From: Bacillus sp. BGMRC 2118
Lineage (GTDB): Bacteria; Bacillota; Bacilli; Bacillales; SA4
NCBI GenBank assembly: GCA_008364785.1
Contig: VTTJ01000002.1
Location: 248,001 to 312,000, forward strand
Direction of reading: 5' to 3'
DNA: 64,000 nucleotides
Shown here: piece by piece, positions 19,241 to 29,771 of the stretch
Layout: every line of letters starts with the position of its first letter
Position numbering within the stretch: position 1 is the first letter of the stretch
Program-made: the position numbers and the translations under genes
Notes under the pieces: generated by a model
The model's input: only the letters and a program-made list of their open reading frames with translations
The model's database searches: none
Told to the model about the DNA's origin: nothing

Positions 19241-19338
19241 TTTAATTTTTATCATAGTTTATCCTCTACCTCGCCACGTAAAATTAATAGTTATTTTCGC
19301 TTGTCATATAATGTCCAAAAGTATTCTACTATTTTTCT

Positions 19339-19368
19339 GTTTAGTCCTTTCGTTACCAGGAAATACTA
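19339..19368 (+). promoter_or_regulatory. sigma-F promoter of lonB
   Basis: GTTTA, a 15-bp spacer and GGAAATACTA match the forespore sigma-F pattern (GGnnAnAnTA) at every fixed -10 base. lonB is a forespore gene in B. subtilis. Confidence 0.8.
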
Positions 19369-19404
19369 GTAAACAGAGACAACAGAGAAACAGGAGGGTA
19401 TAAG

Positions 19405-21084
19405 ATGAGTTGGACAAGTATTGCGCTATTTATCCAATTATTTTTTGGTATAATAATTGGTCTATATTTTTGGAATTTATTACGAAATCAACGTACACAA
19501 AAAGTTTCCATTGATAGAGAATCGAAAAAGGAAATGGACCAGTTACGGAAGCTGCGTTCCATATCATTAACAGAGCCTTTGGCAGAACGTGTCAGACCTA
19601 CGAGCTTCGATGATATAGTAGGCCAAGAGGATGGAATAAAAGCCTTGAAGGCAGCTCTCTGTGGACCTAATCCACAGCATGTGATTGTATATGGTCCTCC
19701 AGGTGTCGGGAAAACAGCGGCAGCCCGATTAGTACTAGAAGAAGCAAAACGAAATGGAAAATCTCCTTTTAAAAGAGAAGCGGTGTTTATTGAATTAGAT
19801 GCAACAACCGCTAGATTTGATGAAAGGGGAATCGCCGATCCACTTATTGGATCTGTTCATGATCCAATTTATCAGGGCGCAGGTGCGATGGGGCAAGCAG
19901 GTATTCCACAACCGAAACAAGGCGCAGTTACGCATGCACATGGTGGAGTGCTATTTATTGATGAAATCGGAGAATTACATCCTATACAAATGAATAAGAT
20001 GTTAAAGGTATTAGAGGATCGAAAGGTATTTTTAGAAAGTGCCTATTACAGTGAAGAAAACACTCAAATTCCTACACACATTCATGATATTTTTCAAAAT
20101 GGGTTACCTGCAGACTTTCGAATGATTGGAGCTACAACACGTACACCTAATGAACTACCTCCAGCCATACGTTCAAGGTGTCTAGAAGTATTCTTCAGAG
20201 AACTCGATACGGAAGAGCTATCCATTGTTGCCAAAAAGGCAGCAGCAAAAATTAATATGGATGTTACGGAAGAAGGAATACATATTCTTTCAAGCTATGC
20301 ACGTAATGGTAGAGAAGCTGTGAATATGGTACAAATTGCAGCGGGACTTGCCATTTCGGAAGACCGAAATTACATAAAAACTGAAGATATTGAATGGGTT
20401 GTTCACTCTAGCCAACTTACACCTAGACAGGAAAAGAAAATCAATATAGAACCTAAGGTTGGTTTAGTAAATGGATTGGCGGTTTATGGACCGAATACAG
20501 GTGCCCTTTTAGAAATTGAAGTGACGGTCATACCAAATAAAAATAAAGGCAGTATTAATATTACAGGGATTGTGGAAGAAGAGAGCATAGGAGACCGTGG
20601 GAAATCGGTTCGCCGAAAAAGTATGGCAAAGGGTTCGATTGAAAATGTGTTAACCGTCTTACGTGCTTTTGGTGTTCCTGCATCAGATTTTGATATCCAT
20701 GTGAATTTTCCAGGAGGAATCCCAGTAGATGGACCTTCAGCTGGTATTGCGATGGCAACTGGGATTTATTCAGCAATAAACAATGTCCCAATTGATCATC
20801 GAGTGGCAATGACAGGTGAAATTAGCATTCATGGGTTTGTGAAGCCTATTGGCGGTGTTTTTGCAAAAGTGAAGGCAGCTAAACTGGCAGGAGCCAACAA
20901 AGTAATCATCCCAATTGAAAATATGCAATCCATTTTAAAAGAAATAGACGGGATAGAGATTATACCAGTCTCTCATATTTCAGAGGTATTTGAGATTGCA
21001 TTTGGAAAACATCATGCCACAATTGAGGAAGAAGTAATTCCAGCTTCGACCACTTCATTAGAATCTAAGACAGAATCTGTATAA
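19405..21084 (+). CDS. lonB: forespore-type ATP-dependent protease LonB
   Basis: A membrane-tethered AAA+ Lon-family protease expressed in the forespore of Bacillus. In 559 residues: one N-terminal transmembrane helix (about 5-25), an AAA+ module with Walker A GPPGVGKT near residue 97 and LFIDEIGEL as Walker B, and a C-terminal Lon protease domain. The domain has the Ser in PVDGPSAGIAMATG and the Lys in GGVFAKVKAAKLAG. An AGGAGGG site precedes the ATG. The sigma-F promoter directly upstream fits the known developmental expression. Confidence 0.95.
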   Translation: MSWTSIALFIQLFFGIIIGLYFWNLLRNQRTQKVSIDRESKKEMDQLRKLRSISLTEPLAERVRPTSFDDIVGQEDGIKALKAALCGPNPQHVIVYGPPGVGKTAAARLVLEEAKRNGKSPFKREAVFIELDATTARFDERGIADPLIGSVHDPIYQGAGAMGQAGIPQPKQGAVTHAHGGVLFIDEIGELHPIQMNKMLKVLEDRKVFLESAYYSEENTQIPTHIHDIFQNGLPADFRMIGATTRTPNELPPAIRSRCLEVFFRELDTEELSIVAKKAAAKINMDVTEEGIHILSSYARNGREAVNMVQIAAGLAISEDRNYIKTEDIEWVVHSSQLTPRQEKKINIEPKVGLVNGLAVYGPNTGALLEIEVTVIPNKNKGSINITGIVEEESIGDRGKSVRRKSMAKGSIENVLTVLRAFGVPASDFDIHVNFPGGIPVDGPSAGIAMATGIYSAINNVPIDHRVAMTGEISIHGFVKPIGGVFAKVKAAKLAGANKVIIPIENMQSILKEIDGIEIIPVSHISEVFEIAFGKHHATIEEEVIPASTTSLESKTESV

Positions 21085-21201
21085 AATACATTGAAAACGT
21101 TAACTTTGATGAGTTTTCTAGATTTATTCAAAGGGCTCTTTTCGAAAGACGACATTCTATTCAAATTAACTATTCAAAAAAAAACAATAGACTTAGTAAA
21201 A

Positions 21202-21234
21202 AACTCCGGTTTAGGTAATACTAAACCGGAGTTG
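21202..21234 (+). terminator. lonB terminator
   Basis: AACTCCGGTTTAG/CTAAACCGGAGTT hairpin with a short loop. Confidence 0.78.
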
Positions 21235-21303
21235 CTTTATGACTAATCATAGGATAATTTTCTCAGCATTATGATGGAATCTCAAGGCAAAACAGCACCT
21301 TAA

Positions 21304-21333
21304 TAGACAAAAGTAAAACAAATAAGATAGAAT
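21304..21333 (+). promoter_or_regulatory. possible sigma-A promoter of lonA
   Basis: TAGACA, 18 bp, TAGAAT, about 50 bp before the lonA start. Confidence 0.4.
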
Positions 21334-21383
21334 TGAACAAGACTTACAAAAGACGATTGCTACATGTGGAGGTGCACAACATT

Positions 21384-23711
21384 ATGGCAAATAAAAAGGA
21401 AATGGTCGTGCCTCTCTTGCCGTTAAGAGGACTACTCGTATATCCAACAATGGTATTACATTTAGATGTTGGACGAGAGAAGTCTGTCCAAGCATTAGAG
21501 AAGGCAATGATGGAAGAACAATTAATATTCCTTTCCACACAAAAGGATGCAGGCATTGATAACCCTGATGAAGATGATATCTTTCAAATAGGTACACTAT
21601 CAAAGGTTAAACAAATGCTGAAGCTTCCTAATGGTACTATTCGTGTGTTAGTGGAAGGATTACATCGTGGTGAAATTGCATCCTTCATAGATCATGATGA
21701 GTACGTATCAGTTAAAGTACTGGTTAATGAAGAGGATACAGATGAAAAGGATCTCGAAGAAGAAGCGTTAATGAGGTCATTATTAAGTTACTTTGAACAA
21801 TACATAAAACTATCGAAAAAAATATCCAATGAAACTTATGCAACCATTGCAGATATTGATGAGCCAGGCTCAATGGCAGATTTAATTGCTTCACATCTTC
21901 CATTAAAGATTAAAGATAAGCAGGACATCTTAGAAACATACAGTGTGAAAGAAAGACTAAACAAGCTTATCAGTATTATTAACAATGAAAGAGAAGTATT
22001 AAATCTAGAAAAGAAAATTGGCCAACGTGTAAAGCGTTCGATGGAACGGACTCAAAAAGAGTATTACTTGCGTGAACAAATGAAGGCAATTCAAAAAGAG
22101 CTTGGTGATAAAGAGGGTAAGACCGGTGAAGTCCAAACGCTGCGAGATAAAATCGAGGATGCCGGGATGCCAGAATCTATTCTGCAAACAGCGTTAAAAG
22201 AGCTTGAGCGCTATGAAAAGATTCCTTCAAGCTCTGCTGAAAGTGCGGTTATTCGTAATTACATCGAATGGCTTATCTCATTACCATGGACGAAGGCAAC
22301 TGAGGATATATTAGATTTAGTTCGCTCTGAGGATATTTTAAACGCAGATCACTATGGATTAGAAAAGGTCAAAGAACGAGTGCTTGAATATTTGGCTGTT
22401 CAAAAGCTTACACAGTCTCTAAAAGGTCCGATTTTATGTTTGGTAGGTCCTCCTGGTGTCGGAAAAACATCTTTAGCTAAATCAATAGCGAGATCTTTAA
22501 ACCGTAATTTTGTTCGAATTTCACTAGGTGGCGTTCGAGATGAATCAGAAATTAGGGGACATCGCAGAACATATGTAGGAGCAATGCCTGGGCGCATTAT
22601 TCAAGGAATGAAAAAGGCAGGAACAATCAATCCTGTGTTCCTCCTTGATGAAATTGATAAAATGTCGAGTGATTTTAGAGGAGACCCATCTTCTGCGATG
22701 CTAGAAGTATTAGACCCTGAACAAAATCATAACTTCAGTGATCATTATATTGAAGAAACTTATGACCTGTCGAAAGTCATGTTTATTGCAACTGCAAATA
22801 GTCTGTCAACCATACCAGGACCTCTTTTAGACCGTATGGAGGTAATCTCGATTGCTGGTTACACAGAAGTGGAAAAGCTGCACATTGCCAAAGAACACCT
22901 TCTTGCAAAGCAAATGAAGGAGCATGGATTAACAAAAGGGAAAATCCAGTTGCGGGATGAGGCATTGCTGAAGCTAATTCGTGTGTATACCCGCGAAGCA
23001 GGCGTGCGTAGTTTAGAAAGACAAATTGCAACACTCTGCCGAAAAGTGGCAAGAATTATTGTGTCAGAAGAGCAAAACAAAGTCATTATTACAGAAAAGA
23101 GATTAGAAGAACTTCTTGGAAAGCCAAGATTCAGTTACGGTCAGGCGGAGCTCGAAGATCAAGTAGGTGTGGCAACTGGCCTCGCTTATACAGCATTTGG
23201 TGGAGACATCTTATCAATTGAAGTCTCAGTGAATCCTGGTAAAGGTAAGCTTCTGTTAACTGGCAAGCTAGGGGATGTAATGAAGGAATCAGCACAAGCT
23301 GCATTCAGTTATATTCGTTCTCGTGCAGATGAGCTGAATATCGATCCTGACTTTAACGAGAAGAATGATATTCATATTCATGTTCCAGAAGGCGCAGTAC
23401 CAAAGGATGGCCCTTCTGCGGGTATTACGATGGCCACAGCGTTAGTATCTGCTTTAACAGGTAGAGCGATTAGAAGAGATGTTGGAATGACAGGGGAAAT
23501 CACATTACGTGGCCGTGTTCTTCCAATTGGTGGATTAAAAGAGAAATCATTAAGTGCTCACCGTGCTGGAATTACGACAATCATTATGCCGAAGGAAAAT
23601 CAGAAGGATTTAGATGATATTCCGGAAAGTGTCCGAAATGATTTGACGTTTGTACCGGTAGCACATTTAGATGAAGTATTAAAGCATGCATTAGTAGGGG
23701 AGAAAAAATGA
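21384..23711 (+). CDS. lonA: ATP-dependent protease LonA
   Basis: Cytosolic housekeeping Lon protease degrading misfolded and regulatory proteins. The 775-residue protein has an N-terminal substrate domain beginning [20 protein letters not shown], a coiled region around 190-260, an AAA+ module with [15 protein letters not shown] near residue 355, and a protease domain with [15 protein letters not shown] (catalytic Ser) and [11 protein letters not shown] (catalytic Lys). The start is ATG 21384, behind TGGAGGTG; the earlier in-frame ATG at 21333 precedes the ribosome site. It overlaps ysxC by 4 nt (ATGA). Confidence 0.97.
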   Translation: MANKKEMVVPLLPLRGLLVYPTMVLHLDVGREKSVQALEKAMMEEQLIFLSTQKDAGIDNPDEDDIFQIGTLSKVKQMLKLPNGTIRVLVEGLHRGEIASFIDHDEYVSVKVLVNEEDTDEKDLEEEALMRSLLSYFEQYIKLSKKISNETYATIADIDEPGSMADLIASHLPLKIKDKQDILETYSVKERLNKLISIINNEREVLNLEKKIGQRVKRSMERTQKEYYLREQMKAIQKELGDKEGKTGEVQTLRDKIEDAGMPESILQTALKELERYEKIPSSSAESAVIRNYIEWLISLPWTKATEDILDLVRSEDILNADHYGLEKVKERVLEYLAVQKLTQSLKGPILCLVGPPGVGKTSLAKSIARSLNRNFVRISLGGVRDESEIRGHRRTYVGAMPGRIIQGMKKAGTINPVFLLDEIDKMSSDFRGDPSSAMLEVLDPEQNHNFSDHYIEETYDLSKVMFIATANSLSTIPGPLLDRMEVISIAGYTEVEKLHIAKEHLLAKQMKEHGLTKGKIQLRDEALLKLIRVYTREAGVRSLERQIATLCRKVARIIVSEEQNKVIITEKRLEELLGKPRFSYGQAELEDQVGVATGLAYTAFGGDILSIEVSVNPGKGKLLLTGKLGDVMKESAQAAFSYIRSRADELNIDPDFNEKNDIHIHVPEGAVPKDGPSAGITMATALVSALTGRAIRRDVGMTGEITLRGRVLPIGGLKEKSLSAHRAGITTIIMPKENQKDLDDIPESVRNDLTFVPVAHLDEVLKHALVGEKK

Positions 23712-24298
23712 AAGTAAATACAGCAGAAATAGTGATCAGTGCGGTAAAGCCTGAACAATATCCTGATGACGGGCTGCCGCATATTGCACTAGCTGGCAGA
23801 TCGAACGTAGGAAAGTCTTCGTTTATTAATAAAATGATAAATCGTAAGGCGTTAGCACGAACATCTTCAAAACCAGGGAAAACACAAACGCTTAACTTCT
23901 ACATTATTAATGAAATGTTGTATTTTGTAGACGTACCGGGATATGGGTATGCAAAAGTGTCAAAATCAGAACGAGCTGCATGGGGAAAAATGATTGAGAC
24001 CTATATTAAAAAAAGTCCACACTTAAAGGTTGTTCTTTTAATTGTTGACGTACGTCATGCTCCATCGAAGGATGATGTGATGATGTATGAGTTTTTAAAG
24101 CATTTTGATATACCAACAATGGTAGTGGCAACAAAGGCTGATAAAATTCCGAAGGGAAAATGGCAAAAGCATTTAAAAGTAGTAAAAGAAACGCTGCAAA
24201 TGGATAAAAAAGATCCACTTGTTCTTTTTTCATCAGAAACAGGACAAGGAAAAGATGAAGCGTGGTCAACGATGATGAAGTTTGTAAATAACGCATAA
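23708..24298 (+). CDS. ysxC: ribosome biogenesis GTPase YsxC/EngB
   Basis: An essential GTPase for late assembly of the 50S subunit. The 196-residue protein has G1 GRSNVGKSS (near residue 31), G3 DVPGYG and G4 TKADK, in the TrmE-Era-EngA-EngB group. Its ATG overlaps the lonA stop as ATGA, and a GGGGAG ribosome site lies within the lonA end, so translation is coupled. A terminator follows at 24307. Confidence 0.97.
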   Translation: MKVNTAEIVISAVKPEQYPDDGLPHIALAGRSNVGKSSFINKMINRKALARTSSKPGKTQTLNFYIINEMLYFVDVPGYGYAKVSKSERAAWGKMIETYIKKSPHLKVVLLIVDVRHAPSKDDVMMYEFLKHFDIPTMVVATKADKIPKGKWQKHLKVVKETLQMDKKDPLVLFSSETGQGKDEAWSTMMKFVNNA

Positions 24299-24306
24299 AA
24301 ACAAAA

Positions 24307-24341
24307 AAGCAAGCCGTTGACATGATGGCTTGCTTCTTTTT
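24307..24341 (+). terminator. lonA-ysxC terminator
   Basis: AAGCAAGCC/GGCTTGCTT stem with an 11-nt loop, then CTTTTTCT. Confidence 0.82.
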
Positions 24342-24394
24342 CTGTAACTTTACTAGAGCTAAACTCGTATTAGTATAAAGGAGGTGGAGCGAAA

Positions 24395-24895
24395 ATGTAT
24401 GATAAAGAGAGACCCATTCTTTCAATTTCATCAACACCATTGGAGAGAGTGCTGAATGTATGTTCAATCACCATCATTATTATGACGTATTCCTATATCC
24501 TCTTTATGTGGGGAGAGCTTCCGGATACAATTCCGACTCATTTCAATAGTGCAGGAGAAGTAGACGGATGGGGAAGCAAATGGTCTGTATTACCGTTACC
24601 TATTATAGCAACTATCATATTTATAATATTTATCCCACTTAGAAAATATCCTCATCGATACAATTATCCAGTAGAAGTAACGTTAGAAAATGCAGAGAGA
24701 CTATATTCTACATCTAAAATGATGCTTTCTGTACTCACAACCATCATATCCGTTTTATTTTTACTTATCACTTATGAAATCATTCAAGTCGGATTAGGAA
24801 ACGAAGGACTAGGGAATTGGTTATTACCTGTTACATTACTCTCGATATTCGGGACCGTTTTCTTTTTCCTCTTTCGAACTGTTAAACTTCGATAA
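24395..24895 (+). CDS. DUF1648 domain membrane protein
   Basis: A 166-residue protein with four predicted transmembrane helices (about 20-40, 65-83, 108-127, 136-160). The first loop carries the DUF1648 signature: PDTIPTHFNSAGEVDGWGSK (P..HF...G..D.WGSK). Function is not known; relatives occur fused to or next to SdpI-type immunity and regulatory proteins. An AAAGGAGGTGGAG ribosome site supports the ATG. This gene is not part of the B. subtilis order at this place and has its own terminator. Confidence 0.75.
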   Translation: MYDKERPILSISSTPLERVLNVCSITIIIMTYSYILFMWGELPDTIPTHFNSAGEVDGWGSKWSVLPLPIIATIIFIIFIPLRKYPHRYNYPVEVTLENAERLYSTSKMMLSVLTTIISVLFLLITYEIIQVGLGNEGLGNWLLPVTLLSIFGTVFFFLFRTVKLR

Positions 24896-24900
24896 ACAAT

Positions 24901-24954
24901 AAAGGCTGTTAATAAACTCAGGAAGGGTCCGAGTATTAACAGCTTTTTATTTTA
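24901..24954 (+). terminator. terminator of the DUF1648 gene
   Basis: AGGCTGTTAATA pairs with TATTAACAGC, then TTTTTATTTT. Confidence 0.75.
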
Positions 24955-25055
24955 TGGCTCACCCTGCCCTGTGAGTGTGTATAATACGGGTGCAGTCAAT
25001 AGGTAGCTTAATTGAAGCAGTAACATATTGTATGGATGTAGCAAATTTACTCCAT

Positions 25056-25095
25056 CAAAAAGGCTATTCGAGATCAACTCAAGATAGCCTTTTTT
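25056..25095. terminator. terminator, probably for the minus-strand gene
   Basis: AAAAAGGCTAT...ATAGCCTTTTTT: A-tract and T-tract flank the stem, so it can act in both directions. It lies just after the stop of the 25099-25584 gene. Confidence 0.7.
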
Positions 25096-25098
25096 AGA

Positions 25099-25584
25099 TT
25101 ATTTCCTTTTAATAAACAATAAATAAATTCCTGCCAAAATAAGTCCAGCTGGCCAATACGTTTCAATGATTTCTACAAGTGCGCCAATCCAACCTAGCCA
25201 TCCACTTAACTTATGATAAAATAAGGCAATTATGGATACAACTATAAGTAACAAGGCAGGCACCAAACCCGTTTTCGTTTGCTGAAAACGAAGCAAAAAG
25301 GCAATACCAATGATAATTGTATATACAGCCCAATGCTCAGGCCACTGTGGAAACAGAGTGATAAGGTGAAAGTGAGCCCCGATACCCACTAAAATGAAGC
25401 CGGGAATAATATTTTGGTACTCACGATTACTGTATGCCTGTGCTAAAAAAGCAACGCCGATTATCAGTAATAATGTAGGCCACGAATAAAAGGGTTGAAG
25501 CACGGTAAATTGAAGTTGATCTAAAAAAAAATATAATCCAATTCCAATTAATATTATACCTGGAAATATACTTTGCTTTTTCAT
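25099..25584 (-). CDS. LiaI/LiaF-like (DUF5668) membrane protein
   Basis: A 161-residue, almost wholly hydrophobic protein with about six short transmembrane segments. It shows the repeated pattern of LiaI-LiaF-type modules: FPGIILIGIGLYFFLDQL, then WPTLLLIIGVAFL, then IIPGFILVGIGAHFHL, then YWPAGLILAGIYLLF. This implies an internally duplicated fold. The role may be envelope-stress related by family, but the sequence does not show it. The start is ATG at 25584, behind AAAGGAGC; an ATG 13 codons upstream lacks a site. Confidence 0.75.
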   Translation of the reverse strand: MKKQSIFPGIILIGIGLYFFLDQLQFTVLQPFYSWPTLLLIIGVAFLAQAYSNREYQNIIPGFILVGIGAHFHLITLFPQWPEHWAVYTIIIGIAFLLRFQQTKTGLVPALLLIVVSIIALFYHKLSGWLGWIGALVEIIETYWPAGLILAGIYLLFIKRK

Positions 25585-25734
25585 ATAAGCTCCTTTCAGG
25601 TGTGGAAAGAAATACAAGTGCACATAGCTTGATTAACGTATTTGTTTTTGATAATGTTCTCTTTGGAGTTATTTTTTGTGTATATGTATAAATTGTAGAT
25701 GCGAGATATCAATATTTTATCATAGGTTTCATAG

Positions 25735-25756
25735 TCTGTTCACAATTTTGAACAGA
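25735..25756. promoter_or_regulatory. perfect inverted repeat upstream of hemA (candidate operator)
   Basis: TCTGTTCA, six bases, TGAACAGA: 8-bp arms with no mismatch, ending 20 bp before the hemA -10. The cognate protein is unknown. Confidence 0.5.
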
Positions 25757-25772
25757 ATGCGAATAGTAGACA

Positions 25773-25781
25773 TGGTATAAT
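25773..25781 (+). promoter_or_regulatory. extended -10 promoter of the hem operon
   Basis: TGGTATAAT, 33 bp before the hemA start; the -35 is poor (CAGAAT region), so activation or an extended -10 mode is likely. Confidence 0.55.
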
Positions 25782-25814
25782 GGTATGAGAATATTTTGGG
25801 GGTGAATTGTACAA

Positions 25815-27170
25815 ATGCATATCGTAGTTGTCGGCTTAAATCATAAAACTGCCCCTGTTGAGATTCGTGAAAGGTTAACATTTAATGCAGCAGAGTTGCC
25901 TCTTGCAATGAAGCAATTAAATAAACAAAAAAGTATTTTAGAAAATATTATTGTATCAACCTGTAATCGAACCGAAATTTATGCAGTTGTAGACCAACTT
26001 CACACTGGTCGTTATTATATAAAGTCGTTTTTATCTGATTGGTTTAACATTGATAAAAATGAGATTTCTCCTTTCTTAACTATTTATGAAAACGATGCGG
26101 CTGTTGAGCATTTGTATCGTGTTTCATGTGGACTTGATTCTATGGTTTTAGGAGAAACTCAAATTCTAGGTCAAGTTCGAACTAGCTTTCTTGAAGCACA
26201 AGAAGCTCATGCAACAGGAACGGTATTTAATCATCTATTCAAACAATCCATTACGTTAGCAAAAAAGGCGCATTCTGATACAGAAATTGGAGCGAACGCA
26301 GTATCTGTAAGTTATGCAGCGGTTGAGCTAGCTAAGAAGATTTTTGGACAGTTAACGAATAAGCATGTTGTCATTCTTGGTGCAGGTAAAATGGGTGAAT
26401 TGGCTGTACAAAACCTACATGGTAACGGTGTAGAACGTGTTACTGTAGTGAACCGTACACTTGAAAAGGCTGAGCAGTTGGCAACGAAGTTTAAAGGCGT
26501 TGCACAACCAATGGAAATGCTGGAATCTGTATTAACAGAAGCAGACATCGTGATTAGCTCAACAGGCTCAAAAGACTATGTGATCACAGAGAGTATGATG
26601 TCAAAGGTTGAAAAGAAACGTAAAGGACGTCCGATTTTCTTAGTAGATATTGCCGTACCTCGTGATTTAGACCCGAACTTGTCAAACTTGGAAAGTGTAT
26701 TCCTTTATGATATCGATGATTTACAAGGTATCGTTGAAGCAAACATGGAAGAGCGTCAAGCTGAAGCAGAAAAGATTGAATTAATGATTGAAGAAGAGAT
26801 TGTGGAATTTAACGTTTGGCTTAGAACTCTTGGAGTTGTTCCTGTTATTTCTGCACTGCGTCAAAAGGCTCTTACCATTCAGGAAGAAACGATGCAAAGT
26901 ATTGAGAGAAAGCTTCCCGACTTAACAGATCGTGAAAAGAAGGTGTTAAATAAGCACACGAAGAGCATTATTAACCAACTTCTAAAAGACCCGATCTTAA
27001 AAGCGAAGGAAATGGCTGGAGAAGCGGATGCTGAACAATCACTAAAGCTGTTCATGAAAATATTTGATATTGAAGAAGCTGTAGAATTACAGAAATCAAG
27101 TGAGATTCATGCTGAAACAACAGAAGTAAAATGGCATGTGTCACCTCAAGAAGCTTCAGCAAAGATCTAA
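25815..27170 (+). CDS. hemA: glutamyl-tRNA reductase
   Basis: First committed step of C5-pathway haem synthesis, reducing glutamyl-tRNA to glutamate-1-semialdehyde with NADPH. The 451-residue protein has the catalytic Cys50 in [10 protein letters not shown], the substrate motif [16 protein letters not shown] near residue 110, an NADPH-binding ILGAGKMGE near 190, and a C-terminal helical dimerisation region. GGGGGTGA precedes the ATG. It is the first gene of hemAXCDBL. Confidence 0.97.
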   Translation: MHIVVVGLNHKTAPVEIRERLTFNAAELPLAMKQLNKQKSILENIIVSTCNRTEIYAVVDQLHTGRYYIKSFLSDWFNIDKNEISPFLTIYENDAAVEHLYRVSCGLDSMVLGETQILGQVRTSFLEAQEAHATGTVFNHLFKQSITLAKKAHSDTEIGANAVSVSYAAVELAKKIFGQLTNKHVVILGAGKMGELAVQNLHGNGVERVTVVNRTLEKAEQLATKFKGVAQPMEMLESVLTEADIVISSTGSKDYVITESMMSKVEKKRKGRPIFLVDIAVPRDLDPNLSNLESVFLYDIDDLQGIVEANMEERQAEAEKIELMIEEEIVEFNVWLRTLGVVPVISALRQKALTIQEETMQSIERKLPDLTDREKKVLNKHTKSIINQLLKDPILKAKEMAGEADAEQSLKLFMKIFDIEEAVELQKSSEIHAETTEVKWHVSPQEASAKI

Positions 27171-27186
27171 GTGAGGATTTTGTAGA

Positions 27187-28005
27187 ATGAGCTGGGTTTA
27201 TGATCTAACAATTATCATATATGCTTTGAGTGTTTTATTATACTTTATTGATTTTCTAAACAACAACCGGAAGGCAAATCGAATCGCCTTCTGGTTGCTT
27301 TCTATTGTCTGGCTTTTACAAACGGTATTTTTTGTGATACGAATCATTGAAACAGGAAGTATCCCAATTTTAACGGTATTTGAGGGTTTGTATTTCTATT
27401 CGTGGGTTTTAATTACGTTATCACTAGCTATTAATCGATTTATTCGAGTAGATTTTATCGTTTTTTTCACAAACGTACTTGGATTTTTCGTAATGGCCTT
27501 ACATACTTTTGCTCCAGCTCAGCACCAGTCAACCCTACTCGCGGAACAACTAGTATCTGAGCTTTTATTTATTCATATTACAATGGCTATTCTTTCATAC
27601 GGTGCTTTTACAATCTCGAGTGTTTTTTCGCTTTTGTATTTATTGCAGTATAATTTATTAAAGAAGAAAAAATGGGGAAAACGTCTTATAAGACTTGGAG
27701 ATTTATCGAAGTTAAATCATATGTCAAATGTATTAAATATGATAGGTGTTCCCATGCTATTACTATCACTAATCTTAGGCTTATTATGGGCATACATAAA
27801 ACTAGATCATTTCCAGTGGTATGATTTTAAAGTTTTGGGATCGTTCTTTGTCTTAATGACATACAGTTATCTCTTGTACTTGCGATATGGAAAGGGATTT
27901 GAGGGGAAAACATTATCAACATGGAATGTGGCAGCCTTTTTAGTATTACTGATTAATTTCTTTTTATTTGGTAGTTTATCAAGGTTCCACATTTGGTATT
28001 CATAA
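27187..28005 (+). CDS. hemX: HemX, CcsA-like integral membrane protein
   Basis: A 272-residue protein with about eight transmembrane helices, of the cytochrome c assembly (CcsA/CcmC) superfamily. It lacks a clear tryptophan-rich WWD haem motif (only WAYIKLDHFQWYDFK near residue 200). In B. subtilis HemX lowers the steady-state level of HemA. It sits 16 nt after hemA, behind GTGAGGA, so it is co-transcribed. Identity rests on topology plus position. Confidence 0.9.
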   Translation: MSWVYDLTIIIYALSVLLYFIDFLNNNRKANRIAFWLLSIVWLLQTVFFVIRIIETGSIPILTVFEGLYFYSWVLITLSLAINRFIRVDFIVFFTNVLGFFVMALHTFAPAQHQSTLLAEQLVSELLFIHITMAILSYGAFTISSVFSLLYLLQYNLLKKKKWGKRLIRLGDLSKLNHMSNVLNMIGVPMLLLSLILGLLWAYIKLDHFQWYDFKVLGSFFVLMTYSYLLYLRYGKGFEGKTLSTWNVAAFLVLLINFFLFGSLSRFHIWYS

Positions 28006-28053
28006 ACAGAATGTACTTAAACACGGGTAATAGAGTGTTTTAAGGAGGAAATC

Positions 28054-28986
28054 ATGAGAAAAATTATTGTTGGTTCTAGAAAAAGTAAACTTGCATTAAC
28101 ACAATCAAACTGGGTGATTGAACAACTTAAAGCACTCGGTGGACCTTTTGAATTTGAACTAAAGGAATTTGTCACAAAAGGAGATATTGTACTGGATGTG
28201 ACACTATCAAAAGTAGGCGGAAAAGGCTTGTTTGTTAAAGAGATTGAACAAGCAATGCTTGATCAGGAAATTGATATGGCTGTCCATAGTATGAAGGATA
28301 TGCCAGCTGTCCTACCACCAGGTTTAACAGTAGGCTGTATGCCAAAGCGTGTAGATTATAGAGATGCATTAATCTCAAAAGAGAAGCTACCTTTAGCTGA
28401 ACTAAAAAAAGGTGCAATCGTTGGAACGAGCAGTCTCAGAAGAAGCGCGCAACTGTTGGCAGTAAGGCCTGACCTAGAAATAAAGTGGATTCGTGGAAAC
28501 ATCGACACACGATTAGCCAAATTAGAAACAGAAGAGTATGATGCGATTATCTTAGCGGCAGCAGGCTTACACCGTATGGGATGGTCAGAAGACGTTGTAA
28601 CAGAATATTTGGATATCGATACATGTCTTCCAGCCGTAGGACAAGGGGCATTATCAATTGAATGTCGAGAAGATGACCATGAACTAAGAGAGCTGCTTTC
28701 TAAGTTCAATGATCAGGAGACAGACGTTACAGTTAGTGCTGAGAGAGTCTTCTTACATGAACTTGAAGGCGGTTGCCAAGTGCCGATTGCAGGGTTCGCA
28801 GAGCTTGAGGCAGATGGACAAATTTCTCTTACTGGATTAGTTGGTACGCCAGACGGGAAGACCATCTTTAAGGAAACTGTAAAGGGAACAGATGCTAAGC
28901 AGATTGGTAAAGAAGTAGCTGGCCGTTTAAAGGAAAAAGGGGCAGCTGATGTTATTCGTCAGGTAAAGAAGGAGCTTGAGCAATAG
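28054..28986 (+). CDS. hemC: hydroxymethylbilane synthase (porphobilinogen deaminase)
   Basis: Joins four porphobilinogens into hydroxymethylbilane. The 310-residue protein has [18 protein letters not shown] at the N-terminus, [11 protein letters not shown], the [11 protein letters not shown] motif, and the cofactor-binding cysteine in [10 protein letters not shown] near residue 241, where the dipyrromethane attaches. An AAGGAGG site precedes the ATG. The stop overlaps the hemD GTG by one base. Confidence 0.97.
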   Translation: MRKIIVGSRKSKLALTQSNWVIEQLKALGGPFEFELKEFVTKGDIVLDVTLSKVGGKGLFVKEIEQAMLDQEIDMAVHSMKDMPAVLPPGLTVGCMPKRVDYRDALISKEKLPLAELKKGAIVGTSSLRRSAQLLAVRPDLEIKWIRGNIDTRLAKLETEEYDAIILAAAGLHRMGWSEDVVTEYLDIDTCLPAVGQGALSIECREDDHELRELLSKFNDQETDVTVSAERVFLHELEGGCQVPIAGFAELEADGQISLTGLVGTPDGKTIFKETVKGTDAKQIGKEVAGRLKEKGAADVIRQVKKELEQ

Positions 28987-29771
28987 TGCCTTCTTTGCCT
29001 TTACATAATAAAAAGGTTTTAATTACTCGTTCAGAGAAACAAAGTGAAGATTTTATTAATCAAGTTTTAAAATATGGAGGGGAACCGGTTCCTCTCCCTT
29101 TACTTGCGTTTCAAGCTGCCACTCTTTCGAAGGAAGAACAACGATTTCTTCGGAATGCCTCTTCATATGATTGGCTAATCTTCACGAGTGTGAATGGTAT
29201 TGAATTTTTCTTTCGACAGTTAGAGGAAATTTCTATTAAACTGGATTTCCGTGAAAATAAAATCGCTGTAGTTGGTGAGAAAACCAAAGCTGCATTATCA
29301 AGATTTGGGCATACAGCATCCTTGATGCCAACAGCGTTTGTAGCTGAAAGTGTGATAGAGTCATTTAAAGAATTGGATATGAAAAATCAGCGAGTGCTAT
29401 ATGTAAGAGGAAATCTTTCAAGAGATGTTATTCCAGTTCAATTACGATTACTCGGGGCTAACGTGGATGAACTGACAACATACGAAACGTATTGCCCGAC
29501 CTCGTCAGGAAGATTAACTGAATTACTTTCATCATCCATTGATGTTTTGACATTTACAAGTCCGTCTACAGTTCATAACTTTGTTGTGTTGTTGGAAGGT
29601 GAAAACTGGAAGGAATGGACCGATTCAGCACTGATCTGCTGTATTGGACCGATAACTAAGGCGGCTGCGGAAAAGGTTGGACTTTCTCCAACAATTGTAC
29701 CAGCAACCTATACGATGGATGCACTATTACAGGAAATAGTGAACTATTTTACCCTTAAGGAGGAAGTATAA
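28986..29771 (+). CDS. hemD: uroporphyrinogen-III synthase
   Basis: Cyclises hydroxymethylbilane with inversion of ring D. The 261-residue two-domain protein shows [13 protein letters not shown] at the N-terminus, [11 protein letters not shown] and a second half with [15 protein letters not shown] and [15 protein letters not shown], the recurring weak motifs of this divergent family. It starts at GTG 28986, overlapping hemC, and its stop overlaps the hemB ATG by one base, so translation is coupled through the operon. Confidence 0.94.
   Translation: MPSLPLHNKKVLITRSEKQSEDFINQVLKYGGEPVPLPLLAFQAATLSKEEQRFLRNASSYDWLIFTSVNGIEFFFRQLEEISIKLDFRENKIAVVGEKTKAALSRFGHTASLMPTAFVAESVIESFKELDMKNQRVLYVRGNLSRDVIPVQLRLLGANVDELTTYETYCPTSSGRLTELLSSSIDVLTFTSPSTVHNFVVLLEGENWKEWTDSALICCIGPITKAAAEKVGLSPTIVPATYTMDALLQEIVNYFTLKEEV

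Noticed and set aside
19124..19369. 81-residue plus-strand ORF between clpX and lonB
   Set aside because: It runs through the clpX terminator, the dispersed repeats and the sigma-F promoter, with no ribosome site.
24006..24467. 153-residue minus-strand ORF over ysxC
   Set aside because: It is a shadow of ysxC and the following terminator; the plus-strand genes are clear.
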